Assembly: GCF_900112375.1 (NCBI RefSeq)
Contig: NZ_FOLS01000006.1
Location: 1 to 64,000, forward strand
Reading direction: 5' to 3'
Origin: Pseudomonas citronellolis
Lineage (GTDB): Bacteria; Pseudomonadota; Gammaproteobacteria; Pseudomonadales; Pseudomonadaceae
DNA length: 64,000 bases
A program made the translations under genes and the position numbers. Below, piece by piece: positions 1 to 8,089 of the stretch; positions within the stretch are counted from its first letter, which is position 1, and every line of letters begins with the position of its first letter. The notes beneath the pieces are model-generated. The model was given only the letters and a program-made list of their open reading frames with translations, had not been told where the DNA came from and ran no database searches.

Positions 1-2360
1 TCATTACCGGCGCCGCCGCTCAGGTGATCATCAGTGGCATAGCCGGTAAGGGTGTCATTGCCCTCGCCTCCTTGCAGCAACATCGCCTTGATCCGTTCGA
101 CATCCCAGATGGTGCCGTCGGCGAAACGGATTTCTTCCAGACGATATGAGTTATTACCGTCGTTAGTGAGGTAATTACTGAGTGTGATCCGATCGTCACT
201 GCCCTTCAGGCTCAGGATCAGGTCGGAGCCCCAGCGCCCCACCAGGATGTCGTCAGTCGAGATGTCATTGCCAAATTCGATAGCATCAACTTTGTCGGTG
301 CTTCTGTCATAATTGAAAACCGTGTCCTGCCCCCAGCCACGCTCAAAGTAATAAACATCACTACCGCTACCGCCTTCAAGGTGGTCATTACCTGCGCCAC
401 CAATCAGCGTGTCATTGCCACTTCCGCCGCTCAGTCTCTCATTATCAGCCACACCCAACAGCAGGTCGTCGGTATCGGTCCCACTCAGGCGCCCATTATT
501 AGTGCCTCCCACAACCAGACTCGCGCCTAGAGACGCAAGCACGATACCCAAGGTCCCCCCAAGCGATCTCCCAGCCCTCCGTATCTCCTCAAGTGCCTGG
601 ACGCCAGCATCCGTTTTCAACGCTTTTATATTCTTGGCAAACTCGCCGATGAATCCCGCCCCACTCTCTCCTCTTGTCTGATACTCGGTTATCAGTTCAT
701 CGACCAGAAGCGAAACATCCAACCTGAACTGTCCGCTAGCCTCATCGAAGGACAAACTCACACGATCATAAAGATGTTTGAAACTCGATTGAGCCAGCAA
801 CTGTGTAGCGACATAATCCTTGAGCTTCGAGTACGCTTGCGCCAGTAGACCAGCAGCATTAGGGCCCAGTCCACCAGCCTGCCACTTGTTCACATAGTTC
901 TCGCCAAGAAAGCGCTCCAACGCTGCTATTTTTCGAGCATCTCCCAGCTTATTATTGGCAGCACCACGATCATTAGGATCTATATCCTGAACACCTGCCC
1001 AGGCATAAATCAAAGAATCAAGAATCTCCGATTTTTTGGAAAAATTCTTTTCTTCAACATACTCCCCCAGCAACTCTCTTATTCTTCCAGTAGAGTCCTT
1101 GGCAATGGACTGATTCAAATCAGAAACACTCCCGAACCCGGCCACATTGGGCAAGGATGAAAATTCCGAACCAAGGTCCACCTTGTTCCTATCTTGCGTA
1201 TTTGCACTATCGAAAGTGAACCAGACATCATCCATGGCTTGGGTGTCGCCATTCAGATCGACATAGCCACCCTGCTGAAGAATTTTGTTGCCGTGCTCAT
1301 CTACCTTGTTCTGGTTGGAGAACCCGGTCGACAGTTTGCCTACGCCCGCATCCTCCAGCGTCAATAATTCTCCTTCATTCACCTTTCCATTACTGTTGCT
1401 ATCCTTCCAGACTCTCAATTGGGAAAAGGCTTCGTCACCGGCATCGATCCAGCCATCTCCATTGCTGTCCAGGTCCGCGAGGGCCAGGAAACCATTGGTT
1501 GCCTTTCCGCCATCGGCGAGATCCGTGTTATTGCCGAACAGTTCACTCCCGTCGTCGATCTCGCCATTGCCATTTCGATCGAACACCAGCAGGCCATCAT
1601 CCTTGCCAACCCAGCCGCTCAGTTCGGCAAAGCCGTTGCCATCATGATCGAAATGAATGCCAGCATCCTTACCAAGGGTCTCAACACCATCCCCATCGAG
1701 GTCAAGGATCAAGGGGGAGGCATTCTGCTCAGAGTCTTTAAAATCCTTCTGCAACTCCGGAATCAGCAGGGGAAGACAGGACTGGCCACCATCAATGTAA
1801 CTCTGCTGTAACTCATTCCAAGTCCAAAGTGGCGGAGATCCGACCATCCCTCCCCATTTATCTGGAGACACCTCATCCTTATACCTTTCCTTGAGCGAGC
1901 CTATTGCATCGAACAATTCCGATACAGCCTGTGCAATCTCTCTATTTTCACTATCAGTAGAAAGAGCATATAACCCCAGACCTATTGCAGCCGCTGCAAA
2001 TAAAGCTGCTGCAGCCGGCCCAGACGCAATTAAACCGGCAACCCCAGCCAACGAGGCTAGTGCAGAAAGCAAGGAGCGGTCAGATGCCTCTCCATTTGCC
2101 TTTATATCATTTAAAACCGCCAGAGCACTTGACAATGCAGATGCAGGAGCCGCCACTTTTGAAAGTGGTGCAAATGAAAGAGCTGCGGAAGATGCTGATG
2201 CGCTAGCTGCCAGAATATCAGAAGAACTAATTTCCTTCTTCCTCTTCATATCGCGAACATCTTTAGCAGCATTAGCAACAGCTACTGAGCCATTTGTTTT
2301 ATTTGAAATATGACCAGCCACTCCGCTGGCCAAACCGGCAACAGATGAAAACTTAGACAT
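1..2360 (-). CDS. Large RTX protein with FrpC-like self-processing module (C-terminus beyond window)
   Basis: Open frame of 786 codons from ATG at 2360 to the window edge; a strong GGAGG lies 8 nt upstream. Residues 1-140 are Ala/Ser-rich with a long hydrophobic stretch at about 97-132 (a G-rich, A-rich hairpin-like segment). Residues 216-350 match the calcium-binding self-processing module of Neisseria FrpC: LDLDGDGVETL, FDHDGNGFAE, DRNGNGEIDDGSELFGNN, LDSNGDGWIDAGDE. In FrpC the cleaved bond is Asp-Pro; here the equivalent pair is Ser215-Pro216. From about residue 600 there are RTX nonapeptides (GGSGNDTLIGGAGND) alternating with IRFADGTIW modules. The gene overlaps the preceding membrane-protein gene by 8 nt and ends the exporter operon, so it is the likely T1SS cargo. 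It is visibly AT-richer than the rest of the window. Target and activity are unknown; a bacteriocin or adhesin role is inference. Confidence 0.9.
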   Translation of the reverse strand, partial: MSKFSSVAGLASGVAGHISNKTNGSVAVANAAKDVRDMKRKKEISSSDILAASASASSAALSFAPLSKVAAPASALSSALAVLNDIKANGEASDRSLLSALASLAGVAGLIASGPAAAALFAAAAIGLGLYALSTDSENREIAQAVSELFDAIGSLKERYKDEVSPDKWGGMVGSPPLWTWNELQQSYIDGGQSCLPLLIPELQKDFKDSEQNASPLILDLDGDGVETLGKDAGIHFDHDGNGFAELSGWVGKDDGLLVFDRNGNGEIDDGSELFGNNTDLADGGKATNGFLALADLDSNGDGWIDAGDEAFSQLRVWKDSNSNGKVNEGELLTLEDAGVGKLSTGFSNQNKVDEHGNKILQQGGYVDLNGDTQAMDDVWFTFDSANTQDRNKVDLGSEFSSLPNVAGFGSVSDLNQSIAKDSTGRIRELLGEYVEEKNFSKKSEILDSLIYAWAGVQDIDPNDRGAANNKLGDARKIAALERFLGENYVNKWQAGGLGPNAAGLLAQAYSKLKDYVATQLLAQSSFKHLYDRVSLSFDEASGQFRLDVSLLVDELITEYQTRGESGAGFIGEFAKNIKALKTDAGVQALEEIRRAGRSLGGTLGIVLASLGASLVVGGTNNGRLSGTDTDDLLLGVADNERLSGGSGNDTLIGGAGNDHLEGGSGSDVYYFERGWGQDTVFNYDRSTDKVDAIEFGNDISTDDILVGRWGSDLILSLKGSDDRITLSNYLTNDGNNSYRLEEIRFADGTIWDVERIKAMLLQGGEGNDTLTGYATDDHLSGGAGN

Positions 2361-2937
2361 TGACACACCTCCTATCTCTTAATTTATAAATTAAAAACGA
2401 AGAAACTGTAAAAATCGCCAAAACAAACATTATCCAGATAGTTCCCAACGCTGAATCCTTTCTATTTTGACATTCATTCAAATTAGAGCATCTTGAGCCA
2501 CACACCTCCCGCCCCTGATATTTACAGGAATACAACTCTCTCCCGATTGCATTGAACACCAACTCCTTCCCTTTATATTCTCTTAACCCCAAAATCCTTA
2601 CATATCTAGGAGATGCAAATAACCATCGATACTTGTCGCCATCCCTATAAACAACGGTATTACCAATTGAAGATCCAGAAGTAACGTGATACAAAACACC
2701 AGAAAAACTATTAACCTCCCCTTCAATTTTTCTATCGGTCAAAATATCAACAAAGTGGAAAACAGAAAAAAACACCAGCAAAACAATCCCAATCCTAGTC
2801 CCGACAAGAAACTCATCACCGCGAAACAAATCCCTCACTTGACGAAAAAATCCAATTAGCACATTCATCGTTCTTGACCCTCCGCCATATAAACCCCTTT
2901 TTAAAAATCCCAACGCCCGTCTATAAATCAGCCTCAT
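2353..2937 (-). CDS. Small two-helix membrane protein of unknown function
   Basis: Unrecognised protein of up to 194 residues. Two hydrophobic segments are clear, at about 48-66 (GIVLLVFFSVFHFVDIL) and 167-186 (IWIMFVLAIFTVSSFLIY). They flank a soluble loop of about 100 residues with four closely spaced cysteines (CKYQGREVCGSRCSNLNEC), which suggests a disulfide-bonded periplasmic loop. The gene starts 9 nt after hlyD and its stop overlaps the start of the large RTX gene, so it is translationally coupled to both. The start is uncertain: ATG 2937 has GAGAGG 12 nt away, while ATG 2868 (171 residues) has GGAGG 10 nt away. Base composition is AT-rich like the RTX gene. Immunity protein, secretion accessory or anchor are all possible; none is shown. 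Confidence 0.8.
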   Translation of the reverse strand: MRLIYRRALGFLKRGLYGGGSRTMNVLIGFFRQVRDLFRGDEFLVGTRIGIVLLVFFSVFHFVDILTDRKIEGEVNSFSGVLYHVTSGSSIGNTVVYRDGDKYRWLFASPRYVRILGLREYKGKELVFNAIGRELYSCKYQGREVCGSRCSNLNECQNRKDSALGTIWIMFVLAIFTVSSFLIYKLRDRRCVNV

Positions 2938-2946
2938 AGTTTGTTC

Positions 2947-4362
2947 TTACCTCTCCCCCAAACTCTCACTCACATACTGTTTAAGCGGACTCAGGAAATA
3001 CTCGATCACCTTCCGTTTATCCGTTTTCACCTCCGCACTGACCGCCATTCCCGGCGTCAGCGGAATATCCCGCGTGCCGACGCGGATATGGTTTTGCTTC
3101 AACCGGATACGCATGCTGTAGAGCAGCCCGCGCTTTTCATCCTCGATAGCGTCGTCGGAGATGCTGATGACTTCGCCCGGCACCACGCCGTATTTGGTGA
3201 AGGTGAAGGTCTCGACCTTGATTTCCACTTCCTGCCCGGGCCAGACGAAACCGATGTCCTTGTTTTCCAACATGGCTTCCACTTCCACGGGCTGGTCCTT
3301 GGGCACGATGGCCATCAGGGGCTGGGCTGCGGTGACCACGCCGCCGCGGGTGTGGATGGCCAGTTGCTGGACGGTGCCGTCCACAGGGGCGGTGAGGCGG
3401 GTCAGTTGGTCGCGCTGCTGTGCCTTGCGCAGTTCCTGGGACAGGGCGGCGGCCTTCTGTTCGGATTGCTGCTGCAGGTCGAGCATGGCCCGGCGGGCCT
3501 GGGCGATCACGCCTTCGCGGCGCTGTTCGGCTTCGCGCCTGGAGGCCCGCAGTTCCAGCAGGCGAGCCTTTTGCACCGCGAGCTCGCGGGTCTGCTCCAG
3601 GCGGGACTGTTCCTTCTCCAGCCAGGCGTGCTTGGCGACGAAGCGGCGCTCCATCAGGCGCTTGTAGTCCGCCGCCAGTTGCTCGGCGATGGGCAGGGTG
3701 ATGCGCAGGGAGTCGACCGTGGATTGCGCCGCCTGGATTTCCGCACTGCGCTGTTCGATCAGCGCCTGGGTCTGCTCGACATTGCTGCGTAGCTCCAGGT
3801 ATTGCCCGCTCAGCCAGCGTTGGGCGCTTTGGCGCTGCTCTTCGCTGGCCTGGGGCAGGCGCTTCGCCAGGGAGTCGGGTTCGATTCCGTCGCGGATGGC
3901 TTCGAGCATGGCGCTTGCGCGGGCGCTATCCACCCTGGCCGCCAGCAGGTCCGCTTTCAGGCGTTCCACGTCCGCCTCGGTCTGGCTCGGGTCCAGTTCC
4001 AGCAGCAGGTCGCCGGCCTTCACCTGCTGCCCGTCGTAGACATGGATGGCCTTGACCACGGCCACCTCGCTGGGCTGGATGACCTTGGTCTTGCCGCTGG
4101 GCACGATCTTGCCGCGGGCAGTGGCGACCACGTCTATCTCGCCCAGGCAGGCCCAGAGTACGGCCAGGGCGGCAAAGGCCATGATCGACCATTTGATGTA
4201 GCGCACCAGCGGACCGACCGGCTGCTCCTGCAAGGCCAGGGCCGCGGGCAGGAACTGCACTTCATGGGGCAGGCGTTGCGGCGCGTCCATCGCCTGGCGA
4301 TTGCGCCAGGCCTGGCGCCATGCCTCACGGTAGCGCTGCAGCAGTTCACGGCGGGCGCTCAT
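2947..4362 (-). CDS. HlyD-family type I secretion membrane fusion protein
   Basis: 471 residues, the usual size for HlyD/PrtE periplasmic adaptors linking the ABC exporter to a TolC-type outer-membrane channel. A cytoplasmic N-terminus of about 55 residues precedes one transmembrane helix (IKWSIMAFAALAVLWACL). A lipoyl-like half follows (VIQPSEVAVVKAIHVYDGQQVKAGDLLLELD), then a long Glu/Gln/Arg-rich coiled-coil region at about 130-310. The second lipoyl half (LTAPVDGTVQQLAIHTRGGVV) and a beta-barrel C-terminal domain ending in SPLKQYVSESLGER complete it. The ATG overlaps the stop of the upstream ABC exporter by 4 nt, so the two are co-translated. No tolC homologue is seen in the window, so the outer-membrane partner must be encoded elsewhere. 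Confidence 0.95.
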   Translation of the reverse strand: MSARRELLQRYREAWRQAWRNRQAMDAPQRLPHEVQFLPAALALQEQPVGPLVRYIKWSIMAFAALAVLWACLGEIDVVATARGKIVPSGKTKVIQPSEVAVVKAIHVYDGQQVKAGDLLLELDPSQTEADVERLKADLLAARVDSARASAMLEAIRDGIEPDSLAKRLPQASEEQRQSAQRWLSGQYLELRSNVEQTQALIEQRSAEIQAAQSTVDSLRITLPIAEQLAADYKRLMERRFVAKHAWLEKEQSRLEQTRELAVQKARLLELRASRREAEQRREGVIAQARRAMLDLQQQSEQKAAALSQELRKAQQRDQLTRLTAPVDGTVQQLAIHTRGGVVTAAQPLMAIVPKDQPVEVEAMLENKDIGFVWPGQEVEIKVETFTFTKYGVVPGEVISISDDAIEDEKRGLLYSMRIRLKQNHIRVGTRDIPLTPGMAVSAEVKTDKRKVIEYFLSPLKQYVSESLGER

Positions 4363-6515
4363 GGCGCACCGCCCTGCTGCAGGCGGAACAAGCGCGAATA
4401 GTGCCCGGCCTGGTGGGCGAGCAGTTCGGCATGACTGCCCTGTTCGACTATCTGGCCACGCTCCATGACCACGATGCGATGGGCATCGCGCACAGCGCTC
4501 AGGCGGTGCGCGATGATGATCACGGTGCGCCCCTTGCAGATGGCCTTCATGTTCTGCTGAACCACGCGCTCGGACTCGTAGTCCAGGGCGCTGGTGGCCT
4601 CGTCGAAGATCAGGATGCGCGGGTTGCCGATCAGCGCCCGGGCGATGGCGATGCGCTGCCGCTGGCCTCCGGATAGAGAGGAGCCATGTTCGCCGACCAG
4701 GGTGTCGTAGCCTTCCGGCAGTTCCAGGATGAACTCATGGGCACCGGCTAGACGCGCGGCCTGGATCACCGTTTCCACCGGCACGCCGGGGTCGGTCAGC
4801 GCGATGTTCTCGCGGATGCTGCGGTTGAACAGCAGGTTATCCTGCAGCACTACGCCGATCTGGCGACGCAGCGAAGAAACGTCGGCCAGCGCGAGGTCCA
4901 TGCCATCCACCAGCACCCGCCCGCGCTCGGGCACGTACAGCCGCTGCAGCAGGCGCGTGAGGGTGCTCTTGCCGGAGCCGGAGCGGCCGACGATGCCGAT
5001 GACCTCGCCCGCAGCGACGCTCAGGCTGATGCCACGCAGCACCTCCGAACCGTCTGGACGATAGCGGAAATGCGCCTGGTCGAATTCCACGCGGCCTTTC
5101 AGCGCGGGCAGGCTGCTGCGGGAGGTTTGCGAAAGCTCCGTCTGGCTGTTGAGGATGTCCCCCAGGCGCTGCACCGATACGCCGGTCTGCTGGAAATTCG
5201 TCCACAGCTGCGCCAGGCGCATGATCGGTTGCGACACCCGGCCTGCCAGCATGTTGAAGGCGATCAACTGCCCTACGGTGAGTTGGCCCTCGATGACCAG
5301 GCGCGCGCCCAGCCACAGGGTGGCGACCGTGACCAGCTTGCCGATCAGCGAGACACCCTCGTTGGCCAGCATGGACAGGCTCTGTGTCTTGAAGCCGGCC
5401 GCCACGTAGGCCGCCAGTTGGTTGTCCCACTTGCGGGTGGTTTGCGGTTCGACGGCCATCGACTTGAGGGTATCGATGCCGTTGATGGTTTCCACCAGGA
5501 AGGCCTGGTTCTCGGCCCCGCGGTTGAAGCTTTCCTGCACCCGCGCGCGCAGCAGTGGCGTGACGAATAGCGAAAGCAGGAAATACAGGGGCAGCGAAAG
5601 CACCACCACCAGGGTCAGCCAGCCGCTGTAGAAACACATCACGGCGATGAACACCACCGAGAAAAGCACGTCGAGCACCAGGGTGATGGCATTGCCGGTG
5701 AGGAAGTTGCGGATGTTCTCCAGTTCGCGCACCCGCGCCACCGAGTCGCCGACGCGACGCGCCTGGAAATACGCCAGTGGCAGCGTGATCAGGTGGCGGA
5801 ACAGGCGCGCACCAAGTTCCACGTCGATGCGGCTGGCGGTATGGGCGAAGACGTAGCTGCGCAAGCCGCTGAGCAGGGTTTCAAACAGCATGATGCCGAG
5901 CAGGCCGACCGCCAGTACGTCCAGGGTCGAAAGCCCTCGGTGCACCAGTACCTTGTCCATCACCACCTGGAAGAACAGCGGCGTCAACAGAGCGAATATC
6001 TGCAACACGAAAGACGCCACCAGGACCTCCCCCAGTGGCTTGCGGTACTTGACCACGGCCGGGATGAACCAGGTGAAGTCGAAACGGGAAAGACCGGCGG
6101 CATCCGAGGCCTCGGAGCGGACCAGAATCAGCTCGCCACTCCAGCGACTCTCCAGGTCAGCCAGGGAGCAGACTTCCGGCCGCTGTGCATTGGGGTCCTG
6201 GATCAGTGCCTGCCCCTGGTCGAGCCGTGCGATGAGGAAGAAGCCGCCGGCATTCGACCGGGCTATGGCAGGGAGCGGCGTTCTGGCCAGTCGATCGATC
6301 GTGCTGCGCGCGGCGCGCGCCTTGAGGCCAAGCTTGCGCGCCGCCAGGAGGATTTCAGCAGTACCGAAGCCTTCCTGGGACGGGCTGAACTCATGGGTCA
6401 GTTGCTCCGGCGAAACGGCGACCTGATGAAAACGCGCCAGCATCACCAGACAGGCCACTCCGCTGTCCAGTTTCGAGGTGGCATCGGCTATGCCTTCGGG
6501 TTGTTCCAGGGGCAT
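4359..6515 (-). CDS. HlyB-type type I secretion ABC transporter with C39-like domain
   Basis: 718 residues in the RTX-exporter order. An N-terminal C39 peptidase-like domain (about 1-135) precedes a six-helix ABC membrane domain (about 150-440) and a nucleotide-binding domain with Walker A GRSGSGKST, Q-loop VVLQDN, signature LSGGQRQR, Walker B ILIFDEATSALD and H-loop AHRLS. In the C39-like domain the catalytic Cys of true bacteriocin-processing transporters is Ser18 (LDSGVACL) and the catalytic His region reads SNAGGFFLIA. It is therefore the proteolytically dead CLD form, which binds RTX cargo and does not cleave a double-glycine leader. ATG at 6515 has AAGGA 7 nt upstream. It lies 39 nt after the glycosyltransferase gene and overlaps hlyD by 4 nt. 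Confidence 0.95.
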   Translation of the reverse strand: MPLEQPEGIADATSKLDSGVACLVMLARFHQVAVSPEQLTHEFSPSQEGFGTAEILLAARKLGLKARAARSTIDRLARTPLPAIARSNAGGFFLIARLDQGQALIQDPNAQRPEVCSLADLESRWSGELILVRSEASDAAGLSRFDFTWFIPAVVKYRKPLGEVLVASFVLQIFALLTPLFFQVVMDKVLVHRGLSTLDVLAVGLLGIMLFETLLSGLRSYVFAHTASRIDVELGARLFRHLITLPLAYFQARRVGDSVARVRELENIRNFLTGNAITLVLDVLFSVVFIAVMCFYSGWLTLVVVLSLPLYFLLSLFVTPLLRARVQESFNRGAENQAFLVETINGIDTLKSMAVEPQTTRKWDNQLAAYVAAGFKTQSLSMLANEGVSLIGKLVTVATLWLGARLVIEGQLTVGQLIAFNMLAGRVSQPIMRLAQLWTNFQQTGVSVQRLGDILNSQTELSQTSRSSLPALKGRVEFDQAHFRYRPDGSEVLRGISLSVAAGEVIGIVGRSGSGKSTLTRLLQRLYVPERGRVLVDGMDLALADVSSLRRQIGVVLQDNLLFNRSIRENIALTDPGVPVETVIQAARLAGAHEFILELPEGYDTLVGEHGSSLSGGQRQRIAIARALIGNPRILIFDEATSALDYESERVVQQNMKAICKGRTVIIIAHRLSAVRDAHRIVVMERGQIVEQGSHAELLAHQAGHYSRLFRLQQGGAP

Positions 6516-6554
6516 CGGTTTTCCTTGTGCTTTTCCAAGAGTGCGTCCATGGCC

Positions 6555-7778
6555 TCAGCGAGCCGCCACGGCCCTTCCTTCGAGGGCATCGGCCAGCAAC
6601 TGGCGGTAGGCCTCGAGCCCAGCGGTGACGCTGTAACGTTGTGCCGTGAGCCGGGCGGCATCCCGCTGCTGCTGCGAAGCCGGCTGTTCCAGGGCAGCCA
6701 GGACGCGCTCGGCGATGGCTTGCGCGCAGAAGAAGTCGACCAGGTAACCGTTGCGCCCGTCTTCGATCACCTCGCGTACCGGCGCGGTATCCGAACCGAC
6801 GACCAGGCAGCCGCTGGCCATCGCCTCGAGCAGCGACCAGGACAGGACAAAGGGATAGGTGAGGTAGACATGGGCTGCGGAGACCTGCAGCACGCGCCGG
6901 TAGGTTGCATACGGCACCTTGCCGAGAAAGTGCACGCGCTCCGGGTCCGGCGACACTTCCTCCAGCAACTTGCTGCGCCAATTGGCGGCATCCTGCGGCG
7001 GCGCCCCGTAGCTGCAACCGTCGCCACCGACGACGAGCACCTGGGCGTGCGGGTTGGCCGCCAGAATGGCCGGCAGCGAACGCATGAAGCTATGGAAGCC
7101 CCGGTAAGGCTCCAGGTTGCGCGCCACGTAGGTCACCACTGGCTGCCCGGCTCGCAGTTGCCGACCGCAGGGTAGAACCAGCGAGGCTTGAGGGTCCGGT
7201 CGCAACTCATCGACCGGAACGCCTTCGTGGGCGATACGGATCTTTCCCCGATAGGCCTCGGGATGAAGGGAATGCTGCCAATGGGTTGGCGTGACGCCCA
7301 GGTCGCACTGTTCGAGGTTGAGCAGATGCAGGGTATTGCGCAAACGCAGGCGCGCGGAGTCGTCCAGCGTCGAGGGAAACTCGGGATCGAAGCCCGCATC
7401 CGCCCCTTGATGCTGGTAATAGAACTCACAGAAATGGATCAAGGGGACGTCGGGGAATACGTCCTTGACGAACAGCGTCTCTCCCCAGCCGGGATGCGCC
7501 AGGATCACATCCGGGCGATATCCCTTGCGCCGCTGTTGCAGCAGCAATCGCGCTACCTGCTGGCCATGCAGCACTGCGTTTTCCAGCGTGCGCAGATAAC
7601 CATGCGCCTGTCTGGCCGGCGCCCGGGTGGGACGGTATCGGAGCAGTGGCACACCGGGTAGCCCTGGCGCGCTGTCCAAGCCGACGGCCCGCACCTCGCA
7701 GGCGGAATCGCTGGCCAAGCTCCGAGCCAGGTAGCGGAACTGGCCAGGGAAGTTCTGGTGCAGCAACAGGACCTTCAC
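6555..7778 (-). CDS. GT4-family glycosyltransferase in the type I secretion operon
   Basis: 407 residues. The N-terminus (VLLLHQNFPGQFRYLA) is typical of the GT4 group-3 N-terminal domain, and the C-terminal half has the GT-B nucleotide-sugar-binding pattern (PFVLSWSLLEAMASGCLVVGSDTAPVREVIEDG, the EX7E region). The start is GTG at 7778 with GGGAG 8 nt upstream. No signal peptide or transmembrane helix is evident, so it should act in the cytoplasm on a nucleotide-sugar donor. It is the first gene of the exporter operon, which suggests it modifies the exported RTX proteins or a cell-surface partner; that is inference. A capsule or LPS enzyme caught in the operon is the alternative. No other sugar-biosynthesis gene is nearby. 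Confidence 0.88.
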   Translation of the reverse strand: MKVLLLHQNFPGQFRYLARSLASDSACEVRAVGLDSAPGLPGVPLLRYRPTRAPARQAHGYLRTLENAVLHGQQVARLLLQQRRKGYRPDVILAHPGWGETLFVKDVFPDVPLIHFCEFYYQHQGADAGFDPEFPSTLDDSARLRLRNTLHLLNLEQCDLGVTPTHWQHSLHPEAYRGKIRIAHEGVPVDELRPDPQASLVLPCGRQLRAGQPVVTYVARNLEPYRGFHSFMRSLPAILAANPHAQVLVVGGDGCSYGAPPQDAANWRSKLLEEVSPDPERVHFLGKVPYATYRRVLQVSAAHVYLTYPFVLSWSLLEAMASGCLVVGSDTAPVREVIEDGRNGYLVDFFCAQAIAERVLAALEQPASQQQRDAARLTAQRYSVTAGLEAYRQLLADALEGRAVAAR

Positions 7779-7892
7779 AGGATGACTCCCGTCCGTTGCT
7801 GGCGGCCGCAGACTAGCGGACTGGCTCGATAACTCCCACGTGAAATGCGCAGCATGATCGACTCCCTGAAATGCCCTGGATAGCTGGGAGTC

Positions 7893-7933
7893 TTTTTAAG
7901 AGGAGGCCCTAGGAACGTATGCAGTCCACTTCC
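7893..7933 (-). promoter_or_regulatory. Promoter-like element A before the glycosyltransferase/exporter operon
   Basis: Read on the minus strand the element is GGAAGTGGACTGCATAC, then 18 nt, then TAAAAA. The same element with the same 18-nt spacing occurs before the 416-residue RTX gene. It sits about 115 nt upstream of the glycosyltransferase GTG, in the 311-nt gap 7779-8089. Immediately downstream (7860-7892) GACTCCC/GGGAGTC can form a hairpin near the presumed mRNA 5' end. It does not match sigma-54 or AlgU consensus; whether it is a promoter or an activator site is inference. Confidence 0.6.
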
Positions 7934-8051
7934 AGTTCTGCCTGCAAATTTTTCCTAAACGCTACAGAAACAATGGAAATTTCCCAGGAACTCGACACGA
8001 CGATTCTTTCGCCGGAACTGGAGCCGAAATAGTTGGATGGCAAAGGTCAAA

Positions 8052-8077
8052 GGCTCCTCGGCTCACACCGAGGAGCC
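8052..8077 (-). terminator. Hairpin after the 416-residue RTX gene
   Basis: Perfect 10-bp inverted repeat GGCTCCTCGG / CCGAGGAGCC with a 6-nt loop, starting 12 nt after the RTX stop codon. It is followed on the minus strand only by a weak T-containing stretch (TTTGACCTTTG). It may terminate or attenuate transcription, which fits the separate promoter-like element before the next gene. Confidence 0.55.
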
Positions 8078-8089
8078 ACTCCTCCGGAG

